Positions 33,611 to 45,200 of a DNA stretch of 64,000 nucleotides are shown here, piece by piece (positions within the stretch are counted from its first letter, which is position 1; the number at the start of each line of letters is the position of its first letter). Origin of the DNA: Hawksworthiomyces lignivorus. Lineage: Eukaryota > Ascomycota > Sordariomycetes > Ophiostomatales > Ophiostomataceae. The translations under genes were made by a program, and so were the position numbers. Under the pieces are notes generated by a model. It was not told where the DNA came from. It saw nothing but the letters and a program-made list of their open reading frames with translations, and made no database searches. Where the stretch lies: NCBI GenBank assembly GCA_002917075.1, contig NTMA01000028.1, positions 62,001-126,000 of the forward strand, written 5' to 3'.

Positions 33611-34491
33611 CCTGTTTTGTCTCCTCCCCCCCCACTCACACTTCGTCCCCCTTTCTTGTTGTCTTAGAGCATTCGTGATCCCGGTTCCAACCCACCCTTG
33701 CTCTGTCTCCTCCCTCCAAATCGGCGAACGTGCTCGCACATACGCTTAGTGCGCGTTCGCGCAATGAACAAATATGGAGTGCTAATGCTTGGAAAAAATA
33801 CGGTGTGTGCTTCGTACATATACATACGCACGCATATACATAGTCCTATTTCATATACGTGCGGAGTACATTCATATGTACATATATATACATTACATTA
33901 CATCCTGCGTGCTCTCCATAGGCGTAGAGACATGGGGGTGAGAGATCTCTAAACATATATAGATTTGATATATTCCCTCTTTTGCCTTTTCCTCTCCTCC
34001 TCTTCTTTTTTATCCTGCCCACTTCCTGCCAACCTTTTTATAGAGGGATACCGGCTTCATTCCTTTCCGCTGTCTACATAGTTCCGTGTATCACTTAGAC
34101 TGAGTTGTATCATCGCGCGTCGCCCAACTTTTCGGTGTCGATCCGGCTACATACATCTTCACCGCCCACCAGCCCACCCCGGTCGCGTGCTCGTATTTGA
34201 AGACGTGGAGAGACAAAAAAAAAAAGACAGATGACAAACAAAACATAACAATTCGCAACCTCAATTGCATTTGTTCTAGAAAAGACTTGGCGGTGGCATT
34301 GTACAGATGATGAGCCGTCTTGCTTGGTCGTTCTGTTGTTTGTCTCTAGTTTCGACGGCTGCTACCCGGTAGAGAGAAGTCCGCCCTGAAGGACACGTTT
34401 ATACTTCCACCGACACACTTGTACGAGACTCTAGCATCTTTGCGAGTCTTCCACGACGCAACCGCAATACCTACCAAGCCAATTCTGCACC
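33531..34491. other. cytochrome b5 3' region and intergenic spacer
   Basis: Contains the unresolved 3' part of cytochrome b5, a 29-T run, AT-rich (TA/CA) sequence at about 33,810–33,900 and the upstream region of the cyclin-like gene. No separate gene seen. Confidence 0.55.
33582..33610. repeat. poly-T tract, 29 T
   Basis: A homopolymer just after the cytochrome b5 exon 2 donor, probably inside an intron or 3' UTR. Homopolymer length is unreliable in many assemblies. Confidence 0.9.
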
Positions 34492-35928
34492 ATGGCATTC
34501 TACAGCCCTGTGCCCCCCGTGGGCTCTGTAGCCGAGCTTTCGGCCAAATGCTTCGACTCGGCCGCCTCTGCCGCCTCCGTAGCGGACGACGACTTCGACG
34601 AGGACTACTTTACCACTACCTACCGCCCACTCTCAAACCTCCCGACGCCTCCTCCCTCGAGCCACAACTCATCCATCATGCAGAGTCCCCAGCTGGATCA
34701 GGGGGAGGCTCTCGAAGAGTCATTACTAGGTAAGCTTCTCTCCTCAATGCTGCGTGTGTCTCTCTCTCTCTCTTCTCCTTCGTACCATACATGCTAACCA
34801 GGCCTGCTGCCTCGTCCCTCAGGTCCGGCTGTGCACCTAGTCAACATGCTCCCGCCGGCGGCCTCGCTGGCCACGCCCTCGGTCCCTCTCGTGCAGGCCA
34901 TGCTGACCCGGGCGGGCCTCCCGCTGGACACGGTCGCTCTGGCCGTGTGCATCCTGGACTCGATGGACTCACGCTTCGCCCGGACCTGGCGGATGACGTG
35001 TCCGCTGGGGGAGCGCCGCGGGGCGCCCGCAGGAGGAGCGGCGGCGATGGCGGCAGCGGCGCCGACCTCGCCCCTAGGCAAGCGGCACACGCTGCCGGCA
35101 CCGCCGACAATGACGTCGTCGTCTGCGTCGCCAGCCGCAGGCCCGTCGCCAGCGTCGCCGCGGCTGCTGCCGTCGTTCTCGACCGTGGACCGCCTGCAGC
35201 ACATTGATGCCGTGTTCCCCGAGGTGATCATCCTGGCGGCGCTCGTGATCGCGGCCAAGTTCACCGACGACGGCCACGCCTGCCCGCAGCCGGCCCAGGC
35301 CTACTGCGCGGCATGGGGCGGCAGCAGCAGCAGTACTAGTAACAACAGCACGGTGCGTCCGGACGGCACCGGAGACAATGCGGCCGACGACGACGACGAC
35401 GACGCCGCCGCGTCTGCTGCAGCGGCGGCGGTCGTCGGCGGCTGCGCCCCGCTCTGGACGGGCGCGCAGCTGGCCGCCACGGAGCGCTGCATCATGCAGA
35501 ACCTGGGCTACCGCATCCTGCCGCTGCTGGACGAGGACCTGCTGGCGGACGTCCGCGCAGACATGCGGCGGGCGGGCGCCCAGGCCGTGCGCCGGCAGAA
35601 GACGCAGGCCGCCGCTGCCGCCGCCGCAGCTACAGCGGCAGCAGCGGCTAGCAGAGACCGAGAGCACGCGCAGCAGGGGACTGCCTGCGCGGACGCGCAC
35701 ATCATGGCCTTGACCCCCCCGCAGGAAGGGGGCGAAGAGCGGCAGCAGCAGCAGCAGCAGCAGCAGGGAAAGCGCGCGCCAGCTGTCCTCTTCTCGGGAG
35801 AAGGCCTCGGCCTGCGTCAGCTGACGCCAGCGGACGACGAGGGCGGTCTCGAGTTGGACAAGGCGCAGCGGCGCCAGCACGGCGCGTCGCGGTCTGAGTG
35901 CCTGGGGCGCTTCTCCAGCGTGGCATGA
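34492..35928 (+). CDS. cyclin-like protein (PCL/Pho80-type cyclin fold)
   Basis: Probably a cyclin partner of a Pho85-like or other kinase; the kinase cannot be told. Exons: 34492–34729 and 34823–35928; 447 aa. After an acidic Ser/Pro-rich N-terminus, the cyclin-fold helices appear as PLVQAMLTRAGLPLDTVALAVCILDSM, then PEVIILAALVIAAKFTDDG (the AAKF signature of this group), then WTGAQLAATERCIMQNLGYRILPL. Two insertions interrupt the fold: an Ala/Ser/Pro-rich loop (about 190–230) and an Asp/Ala-rich loop (about 290–320). The C-terminus is Ala- and Gln-run rich and disordered. Two in-frame acceptors 21 nt apart exist (after 34,801 and 34,822); I used the second because the branch-like CTAAC sits too close to the first. 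Alternative use would add seven residues. The cyclin assignment is by pattern, not close identity. Confidence 0.75.
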
Positions 35929-37515
35929 CCCTCCCCCCCGGGAGAGGGATAACCACGTCACAACAAAAAAGGTGCTGAGCCCTCGACGTGGGGGGATTTG
36001 TAAGAGAGAATGGCATGGAATTTGCAACATCTGTCGTCCTTCAGGCACAGCCCGGCGTTTTACGTTTTGTTTTTCTTTGGAGCCTCCCATCCAAGGCCCG
36101 TGGGGAGAACAGCATTTTTTTTCTTGGTTTCTGCTTCCTTTTTGCATTGGGCATCTCTCATGACACGGCATTCTCATTTTCCCATCTCAATAATTTTTTT
36201 CTGGTTCTTTCTTTTCGACTTCAACATCTGACTCGATGAGAAGAGAGACAAAACGACAAGCCATATCCAGGAGTTTCTCGGGCGTTTGGGTTCCGCCTTT
36301 TTCTGTTACCACGGAGGACATTTCTTTCTGCTTTTCTTTTTCCTTTTCTTTTCGTTTCTTTTTTTTTTTTTGGTGTAACTTGGGGAGTTGACCTGGAGCC
36401 TACAATTTGTTTTATTACTGAAAGTAATTGGGCGTTTTATCATCACACGACAGAGGAACAATACCCCCAACTTTGTGTAAGATTGACATATAATCAGAGG
36501 ATTGAAATACAATAATTCCCTTCTTCATGTACTATGTTTAACTTGATTCGGACAAAGGAGCAAAAGCGATATGGTGTGTGACATTTTTTCCGTTTCGGGA
36601 GATGTTTCTTCTCATTTTTTCTCCCTTCTTCTCCGTCCTTTTGCCACATCCAGTAAAACATGGAACATGTATGCAGGACGAGTTTTCAACACCGCCATCC
36701 GCATATTTTTTTTCACCGTTGCAATTGCAGGCCGGTATGATGTAACCTGTTATTCGAGAAACAATTCGGGAGAAATTCCAATGGGAGTCTTCCAGAATCC
36801 CACAAATCCCACATATCCCACTTCAGCCCAGATTGTCTCCCCATAGTTTTGTCACCGCCCACGTCGGTAGTTCAACGAGTGGCTGAGGATTCTGTTCCCA
36901 GATTCTGGAAAGCGAAAGAAAGGCCAAAAAGCGAGAGAATGGAATAACAGAAAAGAAAACTTTCAAAAGAAAAAGAAGACAGAACCCCAGCATAGAAAGA
37001 CGAGGAAACGTACTGCTACGGTCGTCACGTGTTGTGTCAGGCAATGCTAAGACGGCGCCTTTTCCTTTACTTTCCGCTGAGCGTCTCAATCGCCGACGTA
37101 GGCCTGCAATTGGCTGCTCTGCCCGGCTTCTTTGAGCTTCCTTTTCTTCTTGACTCATCCACCACTTAGCTTTACGAGCCTCGCTGTTCGTCTTCTCAGT
37201 GGTAGTTGCAACACTTCTCAGGCCATTGTGAAAGGAGGAACAGGGTCCTTTAGAGCCTCACCGTTCTTTTTTGCGCTATTTTTTGTGTCCCCCATTTGCG
37301 TGTATCACCTTTCCCCGTGTTGGTCGTATTTCGTCACCGAAGAGGAAGCTGAATGAGGCGGCCTCTCGCCTAACCGTTGCCGTCTCTGTTGAAAGATAAA
37401 TTGAACACGAGCGTCTGCATCGCGCCAATTGCTCAGTCTGTCTGCCGGCAGCTCACCAACAAGAAAGCAGCCTATACAAACTTACAAGCCTCTACTTGCC
37501 CGAAAAGGAAACAAC
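35929..37515. other. intergenic region (1.6 kb)
   Basis: No gene seen. T-rich stretches near 36,110–36,380 and 36,580–36,720; CT-rich sequence before the pyridoxamine-phosphate oxidase start. It holds the cyclin 3' flank and the oxidase promoter. Confidence 0.6.
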
Positions 37516-38600
37516 ATGGCTCTCTATCCTCCGTCTCCGGCGCCGCCGGTTGCCGGGGCCAACTCCTCCAAGAGCGACAAGCTGATCTGTAGGTGACCTT
37601 GTAGAAGCAGCGCGGCTCTCCTTGTGTTATTTGACTCTGTATGGCTGACTCAGCGTTTCACCAAGTTGCCCCCACGCCGGACACGCCGCTGTCGTCGCCG
37701 GCGGGGCAGGCGGCCATCGCGGCGCGCGCGGCGCGGCTGGTGCAGGAGGATCCGAGCACGACGGAGAGCTCGTCGCGGGCGTCGACGCCCAACAGCCTAG
37801 GCCCGCGGGCGGCGCAGTTTCTGCGGCACGAGGGCCGGGGCGGGCTGCGGCGGGCGGACCTGGACGCGCGCAGCCCCGTGGGCCAGTTCCACGCGTGGTT
37901 CGCGGCGGCCAAGGCCACGGGGCTGGTGGCGCACCCGGAGACGTGCACGCTGTCTACGGCCAGCCTGCCGTCGGGCCGCGTCAGCGCCCGCGTCGTCTAC
38001 CTCAAGGAGCTCGACCGCCAGGGCTTCGTCCTCTACTCCAACTTTGGCACCTCGCGCAAGGCCGCCGACCTCTTCGACCCGGCCCACCCCAACCCCTGGG
38101 TCGCCCTCACCTTCTGGTGGGAGCCCCTCGAGCGCCAGGTCCGCGTCGAGGGCCGCGCCGCCCGCATCCCCGCCGCCGAGTCCCAGCTCTACTTTGACAC
38201 CCGCGTCCGCGGCTCCCGCATCGGCGCCTGGGCCTCGCGCCAGTCCGCCGTCCTCCACCCCGCGCCCAGGGCCGCCGCCGACGGCGAGCAGAAGAGCGAC
38301 GACGGCGACGAGGACGACGGCCGCGCCCAGCTCGACCGCTGGGTGGCCGAGGCCGAGGAGCGCTTCGGGCTCTCGGACAAGAAGCCGGTGGCCGAAGGCA
38401 GCAGCCAAGACGCCGACGCCGACCACATTCCCGTGCCCGACTTCTGGGGCGGCCTGCGCGTCGTCCCCGAGCGCGTCGAGTTCTGGCAGGGCCGCCAGAA
38501 CCGCCTGCACGACCGCTTCGTCTACGACCGCGTGCACAAAGAAGGCGAAGGCGAGGACAGCGCCGAGGAAGAGTGGACGCTTCAACGGCTGAGCCCGTAA
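37516..38600 (+). CDS. PDX3: pyridoxamine/pyridoxine 5'-phosphate oxidase
   Basis: FMN-dependent oxidation of pyridoxamine- or pyridoxine-5'-phosphate to pyridoxal 5'-phosphate. Exons: 37516–37588 and 37654–38600 (65-bp intron); 339 aa. The N-terminal ~100 residues are Pro/Ser/Ala-rich and not conserved. The oxidase core follows: PVGQFHAWFAAA, SGRVSARVVYLKELDRQGFVLYSN (FMN-binding RVVYLK at 137–142), TSRKAADLFDPAHPNPWVALTFWWEPLERQVRVEGRA, SRIGAWASRQS and the C-terminal dimerisation part VPDFWGGLRVVPERVEFWQGRQNRLHDRFVYDR with WTLQRLSP at the end. These blocks match the family from bacteria to yeast, with the Arg/His phosphate-binding end intact. The spacer between core and C-terminal part (Asp/Gly-rich) is longer than in yeast. 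It should be active. Confidence 0.95.
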
Positions 38601-39222
38601 TTATCACTTAAAAAATAGTATATATTAGATACGACGTCTTCTGAGACAAATTCTTTGATGTTTTCATTCCTAGACATGCAGTTCAGAACGATGTGGCGTC
38701 CATAGCATTACTAGTATGCAATAAAAGGCTGAAAACAGACAGAACTGTATAAATAGTACACACACAACACACAACACACAACACACAACACACAAAACAC
38801 ACACATACGCACACAAAACACATAATATACATTATCTATATAATACACAGAAATAAACGTACGCACCAAACGTACTCCAGTACCAAACGTAACGTACACC
38901 ACGTACGTACGCATGCAATCCATACCAAACGCCTTTATGTAAAATAAGTCATGCCAGAGAACACCGTTCACCCAATGCAGAGGCTCCGAGCCTTTATGTA
39001 GTCTACGCTCCTGTTTGCGTGTTATATAGAACTAGATGTGCGAAAGGAAAAAAAAAGAAAGAAAATGAAATCCACGACTGGCAATCTGGTCCGAAAAGGA
39101 AAACTCTCGAATGCGAAGATAAATCCAGGGAAAAAAAAAAATTGCAAATAAACTTTTTCGACTTCCCCCCACTTTTCGCCTCTCCCCAATTTTTATATGC
39201 GTCTCCTGTCTGCCCATCTCCA
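38601..39222. other. convergent intergenic spacer with CA-rich microsatellite
   Basis: This 620-bp spacer lies between the convergent 3' ends of the pyridoxamine-phosphate oxidase and URA2 genes. It contains the AC-rich microsatellite at 38,757–38,823 and AT-rich 3'-UTR-like sequence. No gene seen. Confidence 0.7.
38757..38823. repeat. AC-rich microsatellite (acacaac/ac units)
   Basis: About 67 bp made almost only of A and C in irregular acac / acacaac units. Likely length-polymorphic, in a convergent 3' spacer. Confidence 0.85.
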
Positions 39223-42200
39223 CTAAGTTGACATGACCAAGGCAAGCAAGGCCATGCGGCAGTACAGTCCATAACGCATCTGCAAATTTTCGTTAGCATT
39301 TTCTTCGCTTTTCAAACAAGGGACTGGTTCGTCTCCAACTTACCTGCCGGAAGTAAGCCGCCCGCTGGTCAAAGTCCACCTCCTCGGCGATTTCCTCGTT
39401 GCGCGGCAGCGGGTGCATCACAATCATGTTGCTCTTCGCGTGCCGCAGCGTCGCGTTGTCCACCCGGTACGAGCCCTTGACCTTCTCGTAGTCCTGTGGC
39501 GTCGGGAACCGCTCCTTCTGCACCCGCGTGCAGTACAGGACATCGCTGCGCGCCACGATCTCCGGCGTCAGCGTCTCGGATTCGCTCAGCAGCTGGCCGC
39601 GCGCCTTCAGCTCGTCCCGCAGCGCCTTGGGCAGCGCCAGCGCCGCCGGCGCCACCAGCTGCACCTGCACGTGGTAGTGGCGCAGTAGGTGGCACAGCGA
39701 GTGCACCGGCCGGCCGTAGCGGAGATCGCCCAGGAACGTGATCGTCAGGCCCTGGACGGTACCGAGCTCCTCGCGGATCGTGAAGAGATCCAGGAACGCC
39801 TGCGTCGGGTGCTCGCGGCTGCCGTTGCCGCCGTTGATCACGGGCACCGGGCTGAAGCGCCGCGCCACGTCCACGCTGCGCTCGTCAGGGTGCCGCAACA
39901 CTACTGCGTCGCCATACTGGCCCAGCGTGCGCAGCGTGTCTTGGAGCGTCTCGCCCTTCTGCACGGACGACTGCGACGTCGCCACCGCCACCGTGCGGCC
40001 GCCCAGACGCTGCATGGCCGCGTCGAACGACGACGACGTCCGCGTGGACGGCTCGTAGAACAGCGTGCACAGAACGCGGCTCCGCAGCACGTCCAGCACG
40101 CCCTCGCGCTGCACGCCGAGACGCATCTCCTGCGCAACGGTGAAGAGCAAGTGCAAGTCAGCACGCGAGTAGTCCATGACGGAGAGAACAGGCTTGTTCT
40201 TGAACGAAGACGGCTGTGACAGCAGAGCAGGCAGTGCAGACGGAATGGCCAGAGGCGCTGGAACAGTGCTCGTGTACGATGCGGGGAAGAGGACTTGGCC
40301 GTTGATGTCGTCTGCGCCAATGTTCACAGTCTTGTTGGTAGAAGCCGACGTTGCTGCAATTAGGGCTGCAGAGGTTGGAGTTGTGGATGCGATAGCCGAA
40401 GACGGAAGTGCCGACAAAGACGTCGCACCGTCAATGTTGCCCCGTGTCCGAAGAACGCTTGAAAAGCGTCTACCATGCGGGCTGTCGGGCGCAGACGCCT
40501 GGGCCTTGATCAAGGGAGAAATTGGAGTCTGTGGCGGCGGCGGCATGGCGTTGTGCGAGGACATGTCTTTGCCCTGGCCAGGCAGGGGCAGGACCTCGCC
40601 GTCGAGGCAGACAGTCACGTCTTGGAAAGTGACGCGCTGCACCGCACCCCGCATAGTGCGACCGGCAAAGGGAGACTGGAGAGTAATGCCATTGCCGATA
40701 GACACCGGAGAAGAAGGAACTGTGTAAGGGCGGTTCAGTTCAACCTCGACGGCAGTGCCAACTTGATCATGCAGCTCAAAGATCCGCACAGGGTTGTCGT
40801 GCAGACGGATACGGATGTCCTCCAGCGTCAGGCGACCTTCGGCGACCGAGGTGAAGAGCAGCGGCAGAGCATCCGCAATGCCAAGAGAAGCATCACCCCC
40901 TTCCACCTCCTCTGAGCCATCCACAGCGACGTGGCTCTTATCCTTTTGGCTGGTGAGCCAGTGAGCCAGTTGGTATGGCAGACTTCCAATAGAGAAGATG
41001 TCGATCACGTCGATGAGCTCCCACAGAGCTTCTTGGTCATCGGCCGTCGGCAGCAGCTGGCAGCCGGGGTAGTCCTTCTGCGACAGATACAGAGAGTAGA
41101 TGGACACATCGCAGGTCACCTTTAAGCCCTTCTCCTTGCTCAGAGCGATAAGTCGGATGTCATCACGCGTGGTCACGTTGGTCACATGGATGCGGCGGTT
41201 GTGAAGGCTGGCCAGGAGCAGCAGCGAAGCCAGGTCCGTAGTCTTGGCATCTGTCAGGATGGGCTTGTGCGCCGGCCAAGCATCAAAGTGGGTCGTCACA
41301 GCTGCCACCTTGCTGATGTTGTCGGAGAGGTGGTTGAACGGAATGAAGAGCGAGCCAACTTCGGTCACAACCTGGCTGATCTGGTTCGCATTTGTCGATG
41401 TCGCCGTCACTGACAGATTGAAGTCGCAGTAGACGCTGCCCCGGCGGCTATTCTGCTGAGCCAGCTTGAGCGTCCGCACATCCGTGATGGCGCCATCTAC
41501 TCCGAGGGGCATCACGCGAATCATGCTGAAGCCAGAGGCAATGGACGCTTTGGTGACAGCTTGAAGATCACGGCTTCCGCCAGTGCTAACCAAGCCCGGT
41601 ACAAAAGCGGCAATGTTGACAAGGCCGGGGAGCACGACCGTACGGTGGCTAGTAGTGTAGTCGCGGATGCCCACTTCCAGGTCGTAGTGCCGTGCCATGG
41701 CCTCCACGAGGATCTTGGCATTCTTGACATTGGTGACCAGTGGAATCTGGTAGTCCACAGCCATCCGGCGAGTCTGGTAGCCCTTGCTCATGTAGTTGGC
41801 AGGCCGGCGGTACTTGTTATTCGAAGGCAAGTTGATGTACAGGTCAATCATGTTCTTGGCCAAGTGCTGGGTCAGCGAGAACTCGCTCTTCTGGCCGTTT
41901 CCGTTGTTGCCATCGTCGTCTTCATCCTTGCCAAGAACCTCTAGGTACTGCACTGGGATGCCGTGCTCCTGAAGATAGTCGGCCGTACCAGCAGTGGCAA
42001 ACAGCTTGTAGCCCATCTGCTGCAGCTTGGCCACAGACGGCAGCATTTCCTTCTTGTCCTTGTAAGAGCCAATAGACAGGAGGACATTGTTCCGGGGCAT
42101 CTTGAATCCTGTCGAGATGAGGGCCTTCAGGTATGCCTCGTACTTGTCAGCACCGAAGCAAGCCACCTCACCAGTGGACGCCATCTCAACACCGAGCACA

Positions 42201-45200
42201 GGATCGGCGCCAGAGAGACGAGAAAAGCTAAATTGCGGGACCTTGACACCGACAGTGCCAGGGGCCAGTTCGATAGGGGGGTACTCCTCGAAAGGCAGGT
42301 GCATAATGGCACGCGTGGCCATCTCGATGAGGTCGACACCCATGACCTTGGATACGAATGGGAAAGAGCGCGATGCACGCACGTTGCACTCAATCACTTT
42401 AATGTCGTTGTCCTTAGCGATGAACTGGATATTCAGAGGGCCAGTGATGTTCAGCGCTGCGGCGATCTTGCGCGTGGCCTCTTCGATTCGCTCAATGGTT
42501 GTCTTCTCAAGATCCTGCGGCGGCAGAATCAGAGTAGCATCACCAGAGTGCACACCGGCATTCTCAACATGCTCGGAGATGAAATGGCCCACTAGTACAC
42601 CGTCTTTGGAGACGGCGTCCATCTCGATCTCCTTGGCATTCTCGATGTACTTGGTAATAACAACAGGGTGCTCGCGGGACACTTCAGCCGCCTGCTGCAG
42701 ATACGATTCCAGGTCCGCCTCGGAGTAAACCGTGTTCATGGCAGCACCTGACAGCACATAAGAAGGACGAACCAGGACGGGATAGGACACTTTCTGGCAG
42801 AAGGCCTGGGCTTCGCTGAAGCTCGTCAGCTCCTTCCAAGTCGGCTGGTCAACGCCGATGCGGTCCAGCATGCGGGAGAACTTGTACCGATTTTCGGCAT
42901 TGTCGATCATCTCAGGTGAAGTACCAAGGATTTTGACACCGGCACGGAACAATGGCAGGGCAATGTTGTTGGGGGCTTGGCCACCCATAGCGCCAAGAAC
43001 GCCAACCGAGGACTCCAGCTGGTAGATATCAAGCACGTTCTCGAGAAGAACACCCTCAAAGTAAAGCCTGTCTGCCTCGTCATAATCGGTGCTGACACTC
43101 TCCGGGTTTTGCTGCTTTCAGTTAGCATCCTTATTCACATATTTCTCGAATACAAAATGGTTGCCTGTTGGATTTTGAAGCTTCGGGGTTCATAGGAGGG
43201 GTCGATCCCTAACCCAGCACATGGCTGGATGAGGCATGCCGCATGATGGGGCGAAACTCACATTAACCATGATGGTCTTGTATCCGTCCTGTCTCAAGGT
43301 GCGGATAGCACGGACAGAGCACCAATCGAACTCAACAGACGAACCAATACGGTAGACGCCCGAGCCAAGAACCATGACGCCCTTGTCTTCAAAAGTAAGG
43401 TCGTGCTCAGTGGCGTTGTAAGTCAGGTAGAGATAGTTGGTAAACGAGGGAAATTCGGCCGCGACCGTATCAATCTGCTTGACAAAAGGAGTGATGCCGG
43501 CTTCGAGGCGCAAGCGGCGCACGGCAATCTCGTTGGAGCCCCAGAACTGGGCCAGCTGCCGGTCCGAGAAGCCAAGGCGCTTGGCCTGGAGGAGAATGTC
43601 TGGCCGCTTGGCAATATCGCCGGTTGAAAACGTAGTCATGCGGCGGCCAAAATCACTCAGACCCTTGAGCTTGTGCAGGAACCAGGGGTCAATCTTTGTG
43701 AGCTCCCAGATCTTCTCGACGGAGTAGCCAGCATGCATAGCATTGGCAATGGCGAAGAGACGCTGGTCGGAGGGCGTCTGGAGCTCATCATCGATGGACA
43801 TCAGCGCACCCGTGGTCTCGGTAAAGCCCAAGTTGTGGAAGTCAATAGCCCGGATGGCCTTTTGAATGGCCTCCTCAAATGTGCGGCCGATGGTCATGAC
43901 CTCGCCAATGCTCTTCATGGACGAGCCGAGCTGGGTAGACACGCGGGTGAATTTCTTCAAGTCCCAGCGAGGCATCTTCACGACGACGTAATCCAAAGAC
44001 GGCTCGAAACAGGCGCAGGTCACCCGCGTCACGGAATTCTTAATGTCCTTGAGAGGGATACCCAGACCCAGCTTGGCAGCAATGAACGCAAGCGGGTAGC
44101 CGGTAGCCTTGGAAGCCAGCGCAGACGAGCGGGAGAGACGCGCGTTAACTTCAATGATGCAGTATTCCTTCGAGAAGGGGTTCAAAGCGTATTGGATGTT
44201 GCACTCGCCGACGACGCCAAGATGGCGGATCACGTTGACGGCCGTCGTGCGCAGCATGTTGTAGTCTTCATCTGAAAGCGTCTGCGAGGGTGCGACGACA
44301 ATCGAGTCGCCTGTGTGGATACCAAGAGGATCAAAGTTCTCCATGTTGCACACGGTGATGCAGTTGTCCTGGGCGTCACGGACGACCTCATACTCGATTT
44401 CCTTCCAGCCCTTCATGCTACGCTCGATCAGCACCTGGGGGCTGGCAGCAAAGGCCTTGTTGCAGAGGGAAAGAAGCTCTTCTTCGTTGTAGGCGAAGCC
44501 GCTTCCAAGGCCGCCCAGCGCATAGGCAGCACGGACAATGACGGGGAAGCCAATGTCCTGGACCACACGCATTGCCTCATCAATATTGTTTGCAGAGGCC
44601 GACTTGGCGCACTTCTCACCAATGGACTCCATGCTGCGGGCAAACAGCTCACGGTCCTCGGTGGTGATAATGGTATCAATGGGAGTGCCGAGGACGGTCA
44701 CGCCCAGCTCAGCAAATTCGTCCTTGAGCTGGATACCGACCTGCAGAGCAGTCTGGCCGCCAAATGTGCAGTAGATGGCATCCGGGCGCTCATAGACGAT
44801 GACCTTGCGAACAAACTCCGCATTGACCGGGAGGAAAAACACCTTGTCAGCCAGGCCTTTTGAGGTCTGGATGGTAGCAATATTCGGGTTGATCAGGACA
44901 GTGTAAATGCCCTCCTCTTTCAAGGCCTTGATGGCCTGGCTACCGGAGTAGTCGAATTCGCCAGCCTGGCCAATGCTCAGACCGCCACTGCCAAGGACAA
45001 GGACCTTCTTGACGTGGACACGCGGGTGAAGGCGGTTGTTCTCCTCGGCCGTTCCGCCAGGGAAGGTGACAGGCAGCTCCAAGTTGCTGCGATCCGTTGC
45101 GCACTTGAGAGCTGCGTCAAGGAAGACATCGAAGAGATATTCGGTGTCACGGGGGCCAGGTGTGCTCTCGGGATGGAACTGCACGCTGAAGTAAGGACGG

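Noticed and set aside
38757..38823. telomeric or subtelomeric repeat
   Set aside because: The AC-rich array lacks a TTAGGG-type unit and lies between two housekeeping genes.
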